This document shows positions 62,801 to 64,000 of a DNA stretch of 64,000 nt, piece by piece. Position 1 is the stretch's first letter. Every line of letters starts with the position of its first letter. A model generated the notes under the pieces. The model did not search any database and was not told the DNA's origin. It worked only from the letters and a program-made list of their open reading frames with translations. This stretch comes from Spirodela intermedia (taxonomy: Eukaryota > Streptophyta > Magnoliopsida > Alismatales > Araceae). The stretch spans positions 1,543,501 to 1,607,500 of the forward strand of contig LR746268.1 in assembly GCA_902729315.2 (NCBI GenBank), given 5' to 3'. The translations under genes and the position numbers were made by a program.

Positions 62801-63441
62801 GTCGTCACCGGTATTTACACGAATCGAATGGTTATCTGGAAATTCGACCACTGATAAACCCTCATCTTCAAATAATGGTCTAGTACGACAAAAGAATCTT
62901 ATATTTCCTGCAATATCAGAATTTCATCAGAGAAAAAGAAAAGCAAGGATTGCAAAAGCTCATGTTTTGAATCCACAAATATTAAAAGTCTGTAAACATG
63001 TTTACCCTTGTCTGTCAACAGTTCATTAAACAATCTTTTCCTCTCAACAACCAATGGATTAATTCTTGCCTCAGAATCAACAGCAACTTTATCTGAAAAG
63101 GATAAGATGATATTAGCAAATCCACGGACCAGATTATCACAGTGATACTGGTGGAATGAGGTTTCACTGTAGCTTTTCAACCAAACAATGATAGAAAGCT
63201 CGAAAATTTAAATAAGAGAGGGGATTAGATGTAATAAACATGATGAAAATGTCACGAAAGTACATGAATTACTATTTATACTTCCTTTATACTATATAAC
63301 ACAGGTCAAAGAGTTACCTAGCTTGTGAACCCTATCCGCAAGAACGCTAAGATAACGTGTAACCCGATCAAGTTTTGCAATAGAGTACTCCCTTAGATCA
63401 CTGGCTTCTTGTCTCAACTCCAAGTAATCTTCTTTGGCACT
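50834..63441 (-). CDS. KAC: Kinesin-like KAC protein (KIN-14 family, actin-based chloroplast movement), 5' end outside window
   Basis: 22 minus-strand exons give 1214 in-frame residues: 63441..63318, 63092..63006, 62907..62737, 62610..62504, 62412..62281, 62112..61934, 61713..61552, 59743..59652, 59001..58850, 58728..58555, 57964..57818, 57375..57199, 55974..55903, 54655..54600, 54502..54286, 53421..53230, 53143..52925, 52658..52308, 52159..52061, 51982..51842, 51726..51568 and 51268..50834 (TGA). A coiled coil leads into the motor domain ([15 protein letters not shown]). P-loop GQTRSGKT lies at 62536..62513, switch II DLAGSE near 61640..61623 and [11 protein letters not shown] closes the motor; switch I is degenerate (KFNLSH). 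Coiled coils and a conserved C-terminus ([30 protein letters not shown]) follow. Arabidopsis KAC1/KAC2 bind actin and move chloroplasts and the nucleus. Arabidopsis KAC1 is about 1270 residues, so roughly 60 N-terminal residues are missing. Confidence 0.95.
54656..55902 (-). other. KAC intron (1.2 kb)
   Basis: Joins TSQQ to VSSPSGGK in phase 0. No skipped exon is needed for continuity with the family. Nothing recognised inside. Confidence 0.75.
55975..57198 (-). other. KAC intron (1.2 kb)
   Basis: Joins RDALIQ to KLHEENEK. A plus-strand frame at 56881..57174 has low-complexity Lys-rich content only. Confidence 0.75.
60590..61190 (+). mobile_element. Decayed LINE (non-LTR retrotransposon) fragment inside a KAC intron, antisense to the gene
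   Basis: The 1.8-kb intron 59744..61551 contains plus-strand sequence with plant LINE-like landmarks in broken frames: a PWHF...VGNGQRT block (VGNG starts at 60684), then [26 protein letters not shown] at about 60829..60873, a SPDAR...W block and [10 protein letters not shown] further on. Together these resemble the region after the reverse transcriptase of plant L1-type elements (VGNG-R-FWEDxW ... FRRNLxDWE). Frameshifts and stops show it is dead. It may extend to about 61400. Boundaries are approximate, and no poly-A tail or target duplication was identified. Confidence 0.6.
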
Positions 63442-64000
63442 CTACATAAGAGAAGATCACAACATATGAAGGAAAATAAGCTGTCGACATTTAGTTTGCA
63501 TATCAATTGCATACCTTCTCAGCACATGAGCCATAAACATACCAGAAGCACATTAGGCAAGGTTGGATTCCATCCAGCTTTAAGGTGTCAAACTAAACTT
63601 AAACGGTGTTCAATTAGACGACATTACATGAGATTAAGAGCAACTGTATTAACAGTTTACACCCACTAGAGTTTCAGAAACGGGCAGTAAAGCCCACTTT
63701 TACTTGTTGAGTGCAGTAAAGCCAAATTACTTTTTAACTAAATACTATTACACCTAGAAAGCAAATGCAATTGAATGACAATAAGGTCGTTTAGATGGAA
63801 GGCCCTGAATTAGCAGCAATGTGGAGGCAATAAGTGAAAGTGCATAGCCGTATTCACAAAAACACAAAAGGACGGACCGAATGTTCGTCAATGCCTCCTA
63901 ATAACCAACGCACTTAGGGTAGTTTGCAATAATCTTGATGCATGTGAGTGTACGCTGTAGACGGGACTGGTCTCTCAACTCTCAGAACTTCAAAGAATGC
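63442..64000 (-). other. 5' intron of KAC running off the window
   Basis: Upstream of the exon that starts [12 protein letters not shown]. No further coding exon was recognised before base 64000, so the initiating exon lies outside. Confidence 0.7.

Overview
The window is nuclear DNA from a flowering plant, probably neither a grass nor a very compact genome. It holds intron-rich genes with canonical GT-AG splice sites, introns up to about 3.7 kb, AT-rich non-coding DNA, many GA and AT microsatellites and decayed retroelements. Plant-specific families (PEPKR2, D-type cyclin, P-class PPR proteins, the KAC-type kinesin) settle the plant assignment. The species cannot be named from the sequence. 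All exon models were built by eye from reading frame, splice signals and remembered family similarity. No alignment or search was run.

Layout from left to right. (1) A complete PEPKR2-type Ser/Thr kinase gene on the minus strand, 3 coding exons, 39..3200. (2) A divergent gene for SAICAR synthetase of purine synthesis (PUR7), plus strand, 12 exons, 5834..19676. (3) Convergent with it, the AP-4 adaptor mu subunit (AP4M), minus strand, 13 exons, 21347..31207. (4) Directly upstream on the same strand, a D2/D4-type cyclin D, 6 exons, 31955..33760. (5) A 2-kb divergent promoter region with a degenerate three-copy repeat of about 210 bp, GA tracts and clustered site II (TGGGCY) elements. (6) Two PPR genes in tandem on the plus strand: a complete two-exon gene (35761..39320), then a second long PPR exon (39950..41233) for which no first exon was seen. 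(7) An IMPACT/YigZ (UPF0029) family gene, minus strand, 6 exons, 43052..47539. (8) An AT-rich intergenic region with a Ty1/copia reverse-transcriptase relic. (9) A large KAC-type (KIN-14) kinesin gene on the minus strand whose first exon lies beyond base 64000; 22 exons are in the window, and one intron carries an antisense LINE relic.

The genes are mostly unrelated housekeeping, trafficking and growth functions, so no operon-like system is expected. The most notable observation is the PPR pair. The second copy has an intact 427-codon reading frame and a phase-0 acceptor at the same family position as copy 1, so it may be spliced to the first gene's exon 1. That would give two organelle PPR proteins from one promoter and one presequence. 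Three unrelated promoters also share clustered site II elements.
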